DNA of 64,000 nucleotides from Dactylonectria macrodidyma. Lineage: Eukaryota > Ascomycota > Sordariomycetes > Hypocreales > Nectriaceae. Under the pieces are notes generated by a model. The model was not told where the DNA came from. It saw only the letters and a list, made by a program, of their open reading frames with translations, and ran no database searches. The stretch is from positions 2,214,840 through 2,278,839 of the forward strand of contig JAGMUV010000008.1 of the NCBI GenBank assembly GCA_020744425.1. The letters run 5' to 3'. Every line of letters begins with the position of its first letter. Position 1 is the stretch's first letter. This document shows, piece by piece, positions 44,504-56,869 of the stretch. A program made the translations under genes and the position numbers.

Positions 44504-45086
44504 GGTCTTTTATATATTACTTAGTATTAGTTATATTATTAAATTAATAAATTTAAAGTATTTTAATTAGTCTTTTTTAAAGGCTAGATTTAAATATATA
44601 AATAAAGTAGAATTAGTATTAACTATAAGGCTTATAAAACTAATAATAAGCTAGATTAATAGAAATTAATTAAAGGCTATAAAGTTTTAAATTATAATAC
44701 TAATTATAATTAATAAAGTAAAATTACTATTTTAATAAGCTATATATTTACTTATAATTAATACTTAAAATCATTTATAGCTAAGACTAAAATAATACAA
44801 TTAACTTTTTAATTAATATCTTTTTTAAATCTATTAACTTAGTTAATTTCTTATATTAGAATATAGAAATAAATATAATTATATATAAAAAACCAAGCCT
44901 CTTATTATTTAAATAGTATAATTTATTAATTATAAATAAATAGATTTAATTTAAAAAAAAAATACTTAGAATTTCTTCTTTTTAATATATTTATAAATCT
45001 ATATATTCTAATAATATAATCTCAGCTAATAATAAAAAGAAGACTAATATAATAGTCTTTATATTTAAGCCTTTAATATAATACTT
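44504..45086. repeat. R3a: direct repeat, 583 bp, possible LTR
   Basis: Matches 51190-52198 in the same orientation; lengths are 583 and 582 bp net, as for a pair of LTRs. The first bases are lost at the D10 junction, so no target duplication can be tested. Termini are not clearly TG...CA even allowing for mutation. Confidence 0.6.
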
Positions 45087-46749
45087 TAAAGAGTAATAAT
45101 ATATATAATATCCTATAGAATTTATTTTAAATATCTATATATTATTAAAAACCTTTTTATAACTTCCTTTAAAAATAGATAATACTACTACTTCTATTTA
45201 GTTATTAATATTATTTTTATTATAGCTTTAAATATATAAAAGAAATATAATTATATCCTTCTTTATATAGCTAAGTAATATAACTTATTTTTAAGATAAA
45301 TACTAGAATTATATTAAAGGATTAAATAATAAAGCTATTATTATAATAGTATTATTAACCTTAAGTTAGCTCATTTTACTTAAGTTCTTATAACTATAAG
45401 CTTTTCTAAGCTATAATAATCTAACTCTCTTTTTTAGTTTAAATATAGTAATCTATAATATACCTATTACTTAGAGTAATTAAGAAGAACGTTAATTTAC
45501 TTATAATAGTAAGGTATATTCATTTAATTTAATTTAATAAATTAAAGTCTTAAATAGAGCTAAATAAGATCTAAAGATAACAGACTATATAATCCTAATT
45601 CTAAGTATTTAAATAAATAGCTTTTAATTATAAATTAATTTAGAATAGTTAGTATATTTTTATCCTTTAAGAAAGAGTAATTTTAACTAATATAATGCTT
45701 TCTAAGATTAAAATTCATTATTTTAAAAGAGTTAAGTAATTCTTATTTATATTTATATTTATTAGTTTTTTAAAGCTAATTATAAATTTAAATAAGTATA
45801 TATTAATAAAGATAGAACGTATTAGCTTTATTAATATATAATTATAATATTATAGGTTTATAAATCTTATATTATATATTAGATTAGAAAATATATATAC
45901 TTTTAAATTTCTATATATTAATTTCTATTCTTTTTAAGTATTTATAATCTTTTTAAGTTTTATTTGATTATAAATAATATTATATAAAAAAATAGCTAAA
46001 ATAATAATAAGTTCTTTCTAAGTAAGTATTTAATTAATTATATTAAGTAAAGTTATTAGGATATTAGATTATATTTTAATAATTAATTTACTCTATTTAA
46101 AAAAAGATTATATTTCTATTATAGTATTAGATTTATAGACCTTTATAATAAATAACCTTTTAGTAAATATAATAATATAAGCTAGTCTAATAAAAGTTAA
46201 AAAGGAAATAATAGAAAAAATAACTCTTTTTAATACTAAGTTTATATTTATAATCTTAATTTAATAAAGGACTATTAATACTTTATTACTAACTATATCT
46301 TAGTTTAAAGATCTAAACTATACTTTACTTAAGAAACCTTAAATAGTAATACTTAAAGCCTTTATTAAAAGCCTTTATTAAAAGCCTTAAAAAAAGACTA
46401 ATATATTTAGGTTTTCTAGATAAATTACTTATTACTTTAAATATAATATTAAGTAATGCATTTACTTTAAACACTTTAAAAAGTATTATAGTTAATTCTG
46501 ATTACTTAAAGCAGATTATAGGTTTAGAAGAAGTTAATAAGCTAGCTAAAATTAATCTTATAATAAATATAGTTAGAAATGGATTAGTAATTTTAAAAGA
46601 GTTTAAATCTTAATCTAACTATAAATAATAATAATATTCCATATAATTGATATATCTTTTCTTTATTAAAAAAAGGGCTATTATAATTATAAAAAATAAG
46701 CTATTTATATTTTTAAATTAGTTAGATTAATATCTTATTTAATATTATA
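45087..46749. other. Degraded repeat sequence, family unknown
   Basis: It lies between the R3 copies and could be internal sequence of an LTR element. The plus strand at about 46396-46620 stays open for about 75 codons, including NSDYLKQIIGLEEVNKLAKI. I do not recognise the family. The rest has frequent stops. Confidence 0.4.
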
Positions 46750-46751
46750 TA

Positions 46752-47192
46752 ACATACTTAATAAGCATACGCTGTATTTAAGTATATACTATACTTATAA
46801 TTTCTTAATATTTTATACCTTAAGTTAAAATAATTCTCTAAAATTTAAAAATAATTTAAATAACTCTAAATTTTAAAATAAGTTTTACTATATAATAAAT
46901 ATTAATTATAAACTTTTCTAAATCTTTTTAAAAAAAGGTTTATAAGGTTATTAAGAAAAATCTTATTTATACTATATTCTTTTAGATTTTTTAAATTTAA
47001 TAGCTATATAAATTTTTTAAAAACCTAAGAAAAATAATATTATATGACTTTTTTATTTAAATTTATAAAAATAGTCTTTTTATATTTTTATAAATCATAT
47101 AGTATGTTTTAGAAAATTTAAAGTTTAGCTATTTAGCTGTATAGTGTAAGTATAGCGCATACTTGGATGCGGCGCATGCTTATTAAGTACGT
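46752..47192. mobile_element. m8: TIR element, 441 bp
   Basis: Ends ACATACTTAATAAGCATAC and the better preserved right end ATGCTTATTAAGTACGT, flanked by TA (46750-46751, 47193-47194). TIR block on the right reads ATGCGCCGCA. Confidence 0.9.
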
Positions 47193-47269
47193 TATTCTTA
47201 TTTACTCTATAATAGACTTAAAAAACTTTATATTATAAGTTATTACTTATTCTAAAAGAAGAACTATTT

Positions 47270-47908
47270 ATACCTTTTATAATACCCTTATTTTCTTTTA
47301 TATATATACTTAACTTAGTACTTATAATAACTTTAAAGATTATTTAAATTAACCTTACTTTTACTTTTAATAAGGATTATATAAGCTTATATTGAATAAT
47401 ATAATAATATAAGAATTAAACTCTTTATACTATTTATACTAAATAATAATAGCTCTAAGACTATTTTAGCTCTATTTAAATAATATATCTACTTTTAATA
47501 ACTAATACTTTAGTATTAAAGTAAATATTAATCTTCTATTAATAAATTCTATTTTTATAATATAATCCTTAATATATAACTTATAGAACTTAGTTAGATT
47601 TATTTAGTATTTAAAACCTTAAGTCTATTAACTATAATAATAAAGATAGTTAAAGTTAATTAATATACTAAAGTATATTTATTTTTATATTTATTTCTTA
47701 TTAATTAAAAGTATAAGCGTATTTATAATTATAATAATTAAAGCTATTATAAGATTATCTATACTTATGAATATAGGGCTATAGCTATTAAGCTTAATAA
47801 CCTTTAAGATTAGTATAATAAATTTAGTAAAGTTAGCCTATACACACTCTGATTTTTAAGGCTCTTATTCAATTCTTAATAATTAAAGCATTACTTTTTT
47901 TTTAAAGG
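47270..47908. repeat. R4a: long direct repeat
   Basis: Resembles 61115-61795 in the same orientation with C/T and G/A differences. It ends in a T run leading into the G23 tract. It could be an LTR or internal transposon sequence; boundaries are approximate. Confidence 0.55.
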
Positions 47909-47909
47909 A

Positions 47910-47932
47910 GGGGGGGGGGGGGGGGGGGGGGG
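47910..47932. repeat. G23 homopolymer
   Basis: Twenty-three consecutive G in otherwise AT-dominated DNA, at the end of repeat R4a. R4b lacks it at the matching place. Confidence 0.97.
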
Positions 47933-48035
47933 CTGATATTTTATTCTTTAAGGCCTTACTTATAAAGAGCAGAAAGAGCGTATAATAATACTATTTATAA
48001 TTTCCTATAATAAGTTATAATTTATATCTTATTAT

Positions 48036-48230
48036 ATCTCTTTATTTATATTCTTAATAAGACATATATTTTTTAATATAATAAGAATAAATTAATACTT
48101 AAAGATCCTTTAAAACTTCTATTAATATATTATTATAAATTTAAAAGAGCTTTAATATAATTAAAAAAGTATAATATATAATACTTTATTATTAATATTA
48201 ATATTATTAAAATAGGAGAAATGCAAAGGT
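48036..48230. repeat. R5a: direct repeat
   Basis: About 195 bp matching 55110-55315 in the same orientation, with C/T and G/A differences. Likely shared internal sequence of two related transposons. Confidence 0.6.
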
Positions 48231-49138
48231 TGCGTACAATACTATGCATACTTTCTTTATAAGTAGGGCCTTAAGGAATAAAACATTCTTATTAGTTAGT
48301 TAGCCTTAAAAAAAAAGGGCAAAGTATAAATTAAATTGCTACTTAAGGACTTTTTTTTAGTATATAGACTAATATATATAATTTTCTACTAAAGATATTT
48401 TAATATTATATAAAAGTGCTTTACTAAGTAGTAATATTCTTATAGTAGCTTTATTTCTTATTATTATAGAAATATCTTTACTTTTTTATTATATTTAAAA
48501 AAATCTTAAAAAAAAGAAGAGTAGAATATTATCTATCTTTAGTACTCTTTATTATTAAACTAATTTTATTTAAATTTCTAAGTATTAGATAAGTCTAGCT
48601 AGGCTATAAGAGCTATAATTAGAATTATATTATAAAGATAGAAATAGTAAATAAGTAAATAATGCTTTAAGTTTAATAAGAAGTTTATTTTACTAATAAA
48701 TATATATTTAAATAAGCTTAATAATAATTAAAGCTTACTATTTAATATAATAGCTTAACTTACCTAAAGTTAATATTATTATACTAAAGGATATGATTAT
48801 TTAGATCTTTCTAATAGTATTAAAATTATTAAAAATTTAAATTATAAAGCTATAATATAATACTTTAAATAATATAGATTAAGAGGCTAGCCTTAGTATA
48901 TTTTAAGTTATATAATTAAAGTAACTAATTAGTATATCATAAGTTATTAGTATAAGAAGTAAATATAAGTTAGTATAATAAAATAGGCTTAACTTTAATA
49001 ATTATATTCTAAATAATCTTCTTATATTACTTATTACTAAGTTTATATTACTTACTACTGAGTTTATATTGCTTACTACTAAGTCTTATACTAATCTCTT
49101 TTATATTTACTACTCTATTATAAATAATCTTCTTCTAT

Positions 49139-49157
49139 CCCCCCCCCCCCCCCCCCC
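49139..49157. repeat. C19 homopolymer
   Basis: Nineteen C followed by TCCC, 1.2 kb from the G23 tract and of opposite sense. Confidence 0.97.
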
Positions 49158-50488
49158 TCCCTTTTTCTATAGACTATCCCTTTCTTACTTAGTATACTAT
49201 AGAGTATAGATTAAGAGAAGAGTATTAAATATAAGAATATTTATAAAATTAAATTACTTATAATATTTTATTTATCCTTAATTACTATAAAAAGAAACTA
49301 AAATAATATTATAAGTTAGTATATAATATAATATTAATAGTAAGTATATATTAATCTAAGTATATATACTAATATTATAAAAGCTATTATATTAATATTA
49401 TAATCCTATTTATAATTTATAACTATTAGTCTGAATTTTTAATAAGAACTTTTAATATTTAAATATATAGTTTTTAATAATAAAATTACTTATTTATTAA
49501 CTGATTTTTCCTAAGTATATATTATATTAATTTAGTTTAATATACTTAACTTATTATAATAAAGTAATAAAAATATAGCTTAAGAAATAATTATATTTAT
49601 TATAATAAAGAGATAATATATTATAAATAGTAACTATCTTTATTTTATAATTACTTATATATAAAAAGTAAGAAATAAAGTATAAGAATATTTAATATAA
49701 TAATAATAATATAGAAAAGGGATTATAATAAAGAGTACTAATATTATTATTATTAATAAGTATTATTATAAATAATAGAAATAAGGGAATTAATAGAAAG
49801 AGTTTATAATAATAAGACTTACTATTAATTATTTAAATACTTATATAAAGAAAGTAAAGAAATAAGTAATTCTTTTTTTAAATATTAAAGTTTAATTAAA
49901 ATGCTTTAAATTATAATTATAAAAAAGCCTTAAAAGATAAATAAACCTATTAATACTATTATTATTTAATATACTATTTTCTTAAAAGTAAAATATATTT
50001 AAATATAGACTATATATAAGTAATTATCTTTTATATTTTTTTTATATAATATATTTTAATAGTATATATTATATTAAGTAAGGTTATAATAAAAATACTT
50101 CTTTTTACTAAACTTAATATTAAAGTATTATTTATTAAGTTAATTTATTATAACTTATTAACTTTATTAAATAAAGCTATTTTTATAATTATATATAGAA
50201 TTATTAAATTTAATATACTATTAGATAATAGTATTTATCTTATATTATTTAATATTATTTTCTTAGAATACTTCTTAAGGCTTTTAGTTAATAATTAGAT
50301 TATTATTTTAGTTTTTATATACTTTATTCTTTTTAATAGAATATTAGAACTAAAAATATTACTATTATTAAAGAGAATAGTAAGTAATAGACTTTTAGCC
50401 TTTTATTTTATAAATATTAAGAACTTTACTTTAATTATAAGAATAGTATGCTTTTCTATTAATATTTAAAATAATATAAATTATAATA

Positions 50489-50925
50489 ACGTACATGATA
50501 AGCGAGTGCACCAACCAAGTGAGTGCACCAAAGCAAGTTTACACCTTAAAACACGATTTTTAAAAAACGTCTTAAAAATTCAAACTACGCTTAAAATGGC
50601 TATAATTTAAAAAATAGATGTATTAATTTAATTATAATAATTAATTATTTTTCTAGGGTTTTATAAAAACTCCTTATAAAGTTATTTAAAATAATCTTAT
50701 TCGCACTGTTTTTTTTCTTATTTTTATTTTTAAAGAGCTAAGTAAATTTTTTAAAAGTCTAAAAAAAAAACTATCTTATGACTTTTTTATTTAAAGATCT
50801 AAAGCTAATTCTCTAAAATTCCTAGAATTCTGTATCTAATTTTAGAAAATTGAAAATTATGACTTTTAGCTGTACAGTATAAGTGGTGCACTCACTTGGT
50901 TGGTGCACTCGCTTATCATGTACGT
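50489..50925. mobile_element. m9: TIR element, 437 bp
   Basis: Ends ACGTACATGATAAGCGAG and its inverted copy, flanked by TA (50487-50488, 50926-50927). TIR blocks GAGTGCACCA and GAGTGCACCA, identical. The TIRs are almost unmutated. Confidence 0.94.
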
Positions 50926-51189
50926 TATAATAAGTTAGTTAATTATTAATATATTAAAAGTCTAGCTATTTAATATAATAATAAAGATATAGTCCTTTTC
51001 TAATTATAATAAGAATATTATAAAATAGTATTATAATAAGCTAATGACTTTCTTAATATAAGTAAAAGTCACTCTTAGCTAGAATAAAGACTTATACTAT
51101 TAAACTATCTTATAGTAAAGACTAGATTATAAGTAAATATAAATTAAGAATATTATAAAGACTTAGAAAGAGTAATAGCCTTTAAATAG

Positions 51190-52198
51190 GGTCTTTTATA
51201 TATTACTTAATATTAGCTATATTATTAAATTAATAAACTTAGAGTACTTTAGCTAGTCTTCTTTAAAGGTTAGATTTAAATTCATAAGTAAGGCAGAACT
51301 AGCATTAGTTATAAGGCCTATAAAACTAATAATAGGCTAGATTAATAGAAATTAGTTAAAGGCTATAAAGTACTAAATTATAATACTACTTATAACGTAC
51401 TTAATAAGCAAGCGCCGCAGACAAGCGAGCGCCGCACCTATACTATATACTTAAAACGCTGAATTTTAAATTTTCTAAAATAGGCTATATAGCTTTAAGA
51501 TTTTTAAGACATTAATTTTAAATATTTAATTAAAAAGTTAATAAGCTAATATTTTTTTAAGACTTTTTAAAAAATTATTAAACTAGTTATAAATAAAAAT
51601 AGTATAATAGATAGTGCGAATTTTATACTGCTAGCGCTATAAATATATATAATCTAAAAGAATTCTTAAAAATAATATATTTTATAAATAAGCTAAGTTA
51701 AAAATCTTATTTATTTTAGGCTTAGTTTGGATTTTTAAGAATTTTCTTAAAATTGTAATTTAAGGTGAAAATCTTATTATAGTGCTCGCTTGTCTGCGGC
51801 GCTCGCTTATCAAGTACGTTAGTTAATAAGGTAAAAATACTATCTTAATAAGCTATATATTTACTTATAGTTAATAACTAAAATCCTTTATAACTAGGGC
51901 TAGAATAGTATAATTAACTTTCTAACTAATATCTTCTTTAAGTCTATTAACTTATTCAATTTCTTATATTAAAGTATATAAATAGATATAGCTATATATA
52001 AAAAACCAGGCCTCTTACTACTTAGATAATATAATCTATTAATTATAAATAAATAGATTTAAGCTAAAGAAAATGCTTAGAATTTCTTCCTTTTAATATA
52101 TTTATAAATCTATATACTCTAATAATATAATCTAAGTTAGTAATAAGAAGAAGACTTATATAATAATCTTTCATATTTAAGCCTTTAATATAATACTT
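51190..52198. repeat. R3b: direct repeat interrupted by m10
   Basis: 582 bp net, matching R3a. R3a supplies the empty site for m10: ATTATAATTAATAA there corresponds to the TA-flanked insertion here. Confidence 0.7.
51395..51819. mobile_element. m10: TIR element, 425 bp, in R3b
   Basis: Ends ACGTACTTAATAAGC and its inverted copy, flanked by TA (51393-51394, 51820-51821). TIR blocks AAGCGCCGCA and GAGCGCCGCA. The second empty/filled pair in the window. Confidence 0.94.
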
Positions 52199-54000
52199 AT
52201 TATTATAAATAAATTATAAAAATAGCTTTAATTATATAAAGAAGAATATTATTATATTATTATTATACGTATAAAATAGAGTTTTAAATGGTCTTTATAA
52301 CTAAGTAATAGGCTTAAGAATATTTTAATAAGAAAGCATTTTAATAAATAGATTAAGTTAAAAAAAAAAATACTAAGTAAATATAAATAGTAAAATAAAC
52401 TCTATTCTCTTCTATATTTATATATATAATATACTATAAAAATAAGGTTTTTAAAATATACTTTATTATTATAATATAATTTACTCTTTTAGCTTTATTT
52501 TTTAATTACTATTATATCCTTCTTATACTTTATAACTTTATTTATTTTAGTGTTTATAAATAGTATTAATTAAGAAAGTTTATCTTTTATTAAGATATTT
52601 AATTTATTATATTTAATATAGACTATTTAATATAAATATAGAATTAAATATTTACTAATTATAAAGTTATATAAAGAAAACCTAGATTTAATATTAGATT
52701 TTATATTTATTAACTTTTTAATATATTTTTATAATATTATTACTTTAAGAGAATAAAATCTAATAAGAAAGATAAAATTAAAAAAACTAATATTATAATA
52801 TTTTAAAGATTTTTATTTACTTTTTTTAATATTAAAAATAAGAATATATTAATATAAAATAATATAAGTAATAGAAACTCTACTAGGCTTAAGAAATAGT
52901 TTTTAATTTATAATTAAAGACTTTTAATAATACTTTTATTATATTTTCTAATACTAATTATATAAAGCCTTTATTACTTAAGAAACCTTAATAAACTTAA
53001 TTAAGATAGTTAATTTAGAAAATATTAAAAAATAATATACTAAATAAGACTCTTATTACTTTAATATATAGTAATATAAATAGTATAAAAGATATAGTAA
53101 AGTAAAGTAATATAATTCTTATATATATATAATATCTTAATCATTCTTCTTTAGTTTATTAACTATATATTAAAAAAGCTTAATAGTTATATCTATATTT
53201 TATATAAGTCTTAGAATAACTTTATTATAATTAGTAATTATATAGCCTTATAATATCTTCTATCCTTTAAAAGTATTTTAAAGCTCTATATATACTAATA
53301 CTATCTCTTTTTTAATTATTATTAATAATTAGGCTGCTTTACTAAATTTATTAATATAAGTAAATATACTATTAATATTCTTATAGAGCATCTTACTTAT
53401 TAAATATATTAAGGCTATCTTTATTAAAAGCTAATAATACTAAACCTATAAATTTAAATCTTCTTTATTAAAAAGGCTAATAGAAGAGCTTTAATTATAG
53501 CTTTAGTATTTTAATATAGACTTTTAAAATAAAGAAAGGCTTTCTTATAGCCTTAATTAATATATATTAATATTATAAAAAATATAAATTAACTTTATAT
53601 AAGGTTTTTTTTAAGTATTTTATAATAACTATACTAATTAAGACTTATTTAATATATTATTATAAATATAATCTTTATAAGCTTATCTATATTTTATAAA
53701 ACTCTTAAGTTAGTAGTTTTATATTTAAAAGGTCTTAGTCTCCCTTTTCTTATATATAATACTTCTTACCTCTTAGTACTATTAAAATATACATTTTTTA
53801 TAAAGAGTATATAAAAAAGAATATTCTTAACTTAGCTATTTAATTCTATTAATCTCTTAACTATAAATATTAATATCCTCTTATACTTTAATACTTTATT
53901 CTAATTAAAGAAAAGCTAATTATATTATATTCTTATTATAAATATATTATTAGATTTAACCTTTTAAAAAGCAGTAAGGAGAGCCTTTAATATTTATAGT
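52199..54000. other. Degraded repeat sequence, nothing recognised
   Basis: AT-rich, no open frame, no terminal repeats found. It is interrupted by D11 at its right end; the host sequence resumes at 55077. Confidence 0.4.
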
Positions 54001-54014
54001 ATATTAAAGGTTAT

Positions 54015-55076
54015 TAAGGTTATGGTCCTTAGCAGCGCACACTCAGAGAGGGGCTAGAGGTTAAACAGTTAAAAAAAAATATAACTAATAGTAAATAATA
54101 GTATGAGGGCCTAAAACCCAAGCCTAAGGCAATAGTAACTTAGAATAACTAGAGTTTCTACTATATTAGAGTGCAAGCCTTACTATCCTATTCAACCCTT
54201 TAAGATGTATTACTAGAAAAGCTAGATAGAAAAGCTAGATAGAAAAGCTAAATAGAAAAGCTAAATAGAAAAGCTAGACAGAAAAGCTAGATATTAGAAA
54301 GTAAAATCATTATATAATAAAAGCCCTATAAGAGTTTATTATATTCTAAGTTACCTTATTATAATTCTAAGTTATAATTTAACTCTTTATAATTCTAAAT
54401 TATAATTTAACTTATTAAAGACTAAAATAAATACTATAATAAATATTTAATATAATACATTCTATACTTCTAATAACTTAGGTTTTAATAATTACTATAC
54501 TCTTTCTATATATAACTTAGATATTAAGCTTAATAAGGATATAGAAACCTTTAATAAGCTAAAGGCTATAATAATAGATTATAGTCTTAAGAAAATTAGA
54601 ATTATTAAAACCTAATAACTCTTTAATAGTAAGTAAGTTATTTTAATAATCTTTAAAACTAAAGTATTCTTAAGACTATACTTCTTTAGAAGTAACTAAT
54701 AATTTAAAAACTAGATTAAAAATAAATAATATTTCTTAAGATAACTAATAATAAAGCTAATAACTAAAATATCTTTAGAAGAAATAGTATTCTTAGAGTT
54801 ATTAACTAATATTAATAAAAAGTAGATAATATAGGTTATAAGTAATATAGCTATTATTAATATATAAAAGGACTGAGATAGAAGGATGTAGTAGAAGGAG
54901 GTTCTACTAATATAAGGGAGGAGGGATAAGAGTCTATTTATAACTAAGTTAACTAATTAATTAAGTCCTTCATTTTATAATAACTTAAGCAATATAAACA
55001 CATAACTATATAAAAATGCGATAATAAGGAATGCAGTAATGTAGAAATAAAAGTCCGAATAGTGGTTTTAATAGTA
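54015..55076 (-). mobile_element. D11: element D copy with perfect target duplication
   Basis: 1062 bp, ends TAAGGTTATGGTCC and GGTTTTAATAGTA, flanked by a perfect 14-bp duplication ATATTAAAGGTTAT (54001-54014 and 55077-55090). This target is not low-complexity, so it is the best single proof of duplication length. Its left end is lightly mutated and carries about six units of the 13-bp repeat. Confidence 0.93.
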
Positions 55077-55109
55077 ATATTAAAGGTTATATTATAGTAT
55101 TTTTAAATA

Positions 55110-55315
55110 ATATATAATAAGTTATAATTTATATCTTATTATATTACTTTATTTATATTCTTAATAAGATTTATATTTCTTAATATAATAAAGATAAACT
55201 AATACTTAAAGATCTTTTAAAACTTCTATTAGTATATTACTATAAAGTTAAATAGGCCTTAGTATAGCTAAAGAAGTATAATATATATTACTTTACTATT
55301 AATATTAATACTATT
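55110..55315. repeat. R5b: direct repeat
   Basis: Matches R5a; continues to the right into sequence that differs from the R5a flank. Confidence 0.6.
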
Positions 55316-56426
55316 AAAATAAGTTATTAGAAGGAAGTAGTTTATAGAGTTTTTTATATTATTTATAATTATATAGTTTATAAAGAGCCTTCTTTATAAG
55401 ATACTATTTATACTGCCTTTATTATACTTTAAGTAGATTATAGTTTAGATCCTTTAAAGCTAGTCTAGATTAAAGATTTACTAATTAATTTATAATAATC
55501 TTAAGTAAATAACCCTTTAGTTAATAGTAATAAAGTTTTAAAAGATCTTTTATAACTATAGATTAAGCTATATAATAATATTAATATTAAGCTTAATAAT
55601 AATAATTAGAATAATAAAAATAATACTAAAGTATTTAAAAAGATTATTAATAAAGTATTTTTATTTAATATATTTCTTTTTAATATTCTTTTTAAAGCTA
55701 GTAATATTAATAAGCTTTAATTCCTCTTTATTATAATAAATTATAGCTATATAGAATTACTATTTAATAATACTATTATTAATAAAAATATAATTACTTT
55801 TATTAAAATAAATAAAGATATAAATATAGAACCTTATATTTATATTAATTATAAAGCTAAATTAGCTAATTTATTAAAGAAGAGTTAAATATAATTAAAA
55901 AGACTATAGATTCTTCTATTTAAAAAATGCTATAATCCTTTTCTATATATAGATTTTAATAGCCTTTATTTTAAAAGTCTTAGTTTAATTTATAAAGAAA
56001 GATTAAATTACTTATTATTTATTATAATCTCCTTACTATTTAGTTTATATTAAATCCTAATAATATTATAAACCTTATAAAGCTATACTTTTTCATATAT
56101 TATTAAAAGCTTTTAGAATTAGTAAAGCTCTTTTTTTAGAGTTTTAATATATCTTTTAAGTATAACTAATTTATTATATTTAATTTATTTAGTTTAATAT
56201 TCTTTTTTTATTATAAAATATCTCTCTTTTTAAAATACTATATTAAAGTTAGTTCTAATTCTATATTTAACTATATTAATTAATATTTTAATATTATTAA
56301 AACTAATTAGTATAATATACTTTATATATATAATTTACTATAGCTTTATAATAATCTTAATACTTATATAATTATAAGTATAGTAAATAAATATAGTAAA
56401 AAAAGCATTTTTAAGCTTTAGAACTA
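55316..56426. other. Degraded repeat sequence, nothing recognised
   Basis: Continues from R5b to m11. No motif was identified. Confidence 0.4.
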
Positions 56427-56867
56427 ACGTACTTGATAAGTGAGTGGGCCAAACAAGCAAGTAGGCCACGAATACTGTGCACTAAAAAGAGCTAAACCTT
56501 AAATTCCTAAAACTAGCTATCTAATTATTAAAAATAAAATAAAAATAATTTTAAGTATTTAATTAAAAAGAAAACTATATAATATTTTTTTTAAATTTTT
56601 AAAAAAATTCCTTTATATAGAAATAGCTAGGTATACAGTGCGAATAAGCATTTTTAATATAGCTTATTAAGTAATTTTTTAAAAAATCTAAGAAAATTTA
56701 TATTTATTTTTTAATATATAATAGAGCTATTTCTATAGTATTAGCTATTTTACTCTTAGTTTTAATTTTAGAGAATATTTTAAAGATATTTTCATTTAAT
56801 GTATAAATACTAGGAAATTTCAAAGTGGCCCACTCGCTTGTTTAGCCTACTCACTTATTAAGTACGT
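56427..56867. mobile_element. m11: TIR element, 441 bp
   Basis: Ends ACGTACTTGATAAGTGAG and its inverted copy, flanked by TA (56425-56426, 56868-56869). TIR blocks GAGTGGGCCA and AAGTAGGCCA. Same variant as m2 and m13, opposite orientation to m2. Confidence 0.93.
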
Positions 56868-56869
56868 TA

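Larger units (their letters stand above)
47933..50486. other. Degraded repeat sequence with R5a and a C19 tract
   Basis: No protein family was recognised on either strand. It contains R5a and the C19 homopolymer. A less mutated patch is at about 48225-48320. Confidence 0.4.
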
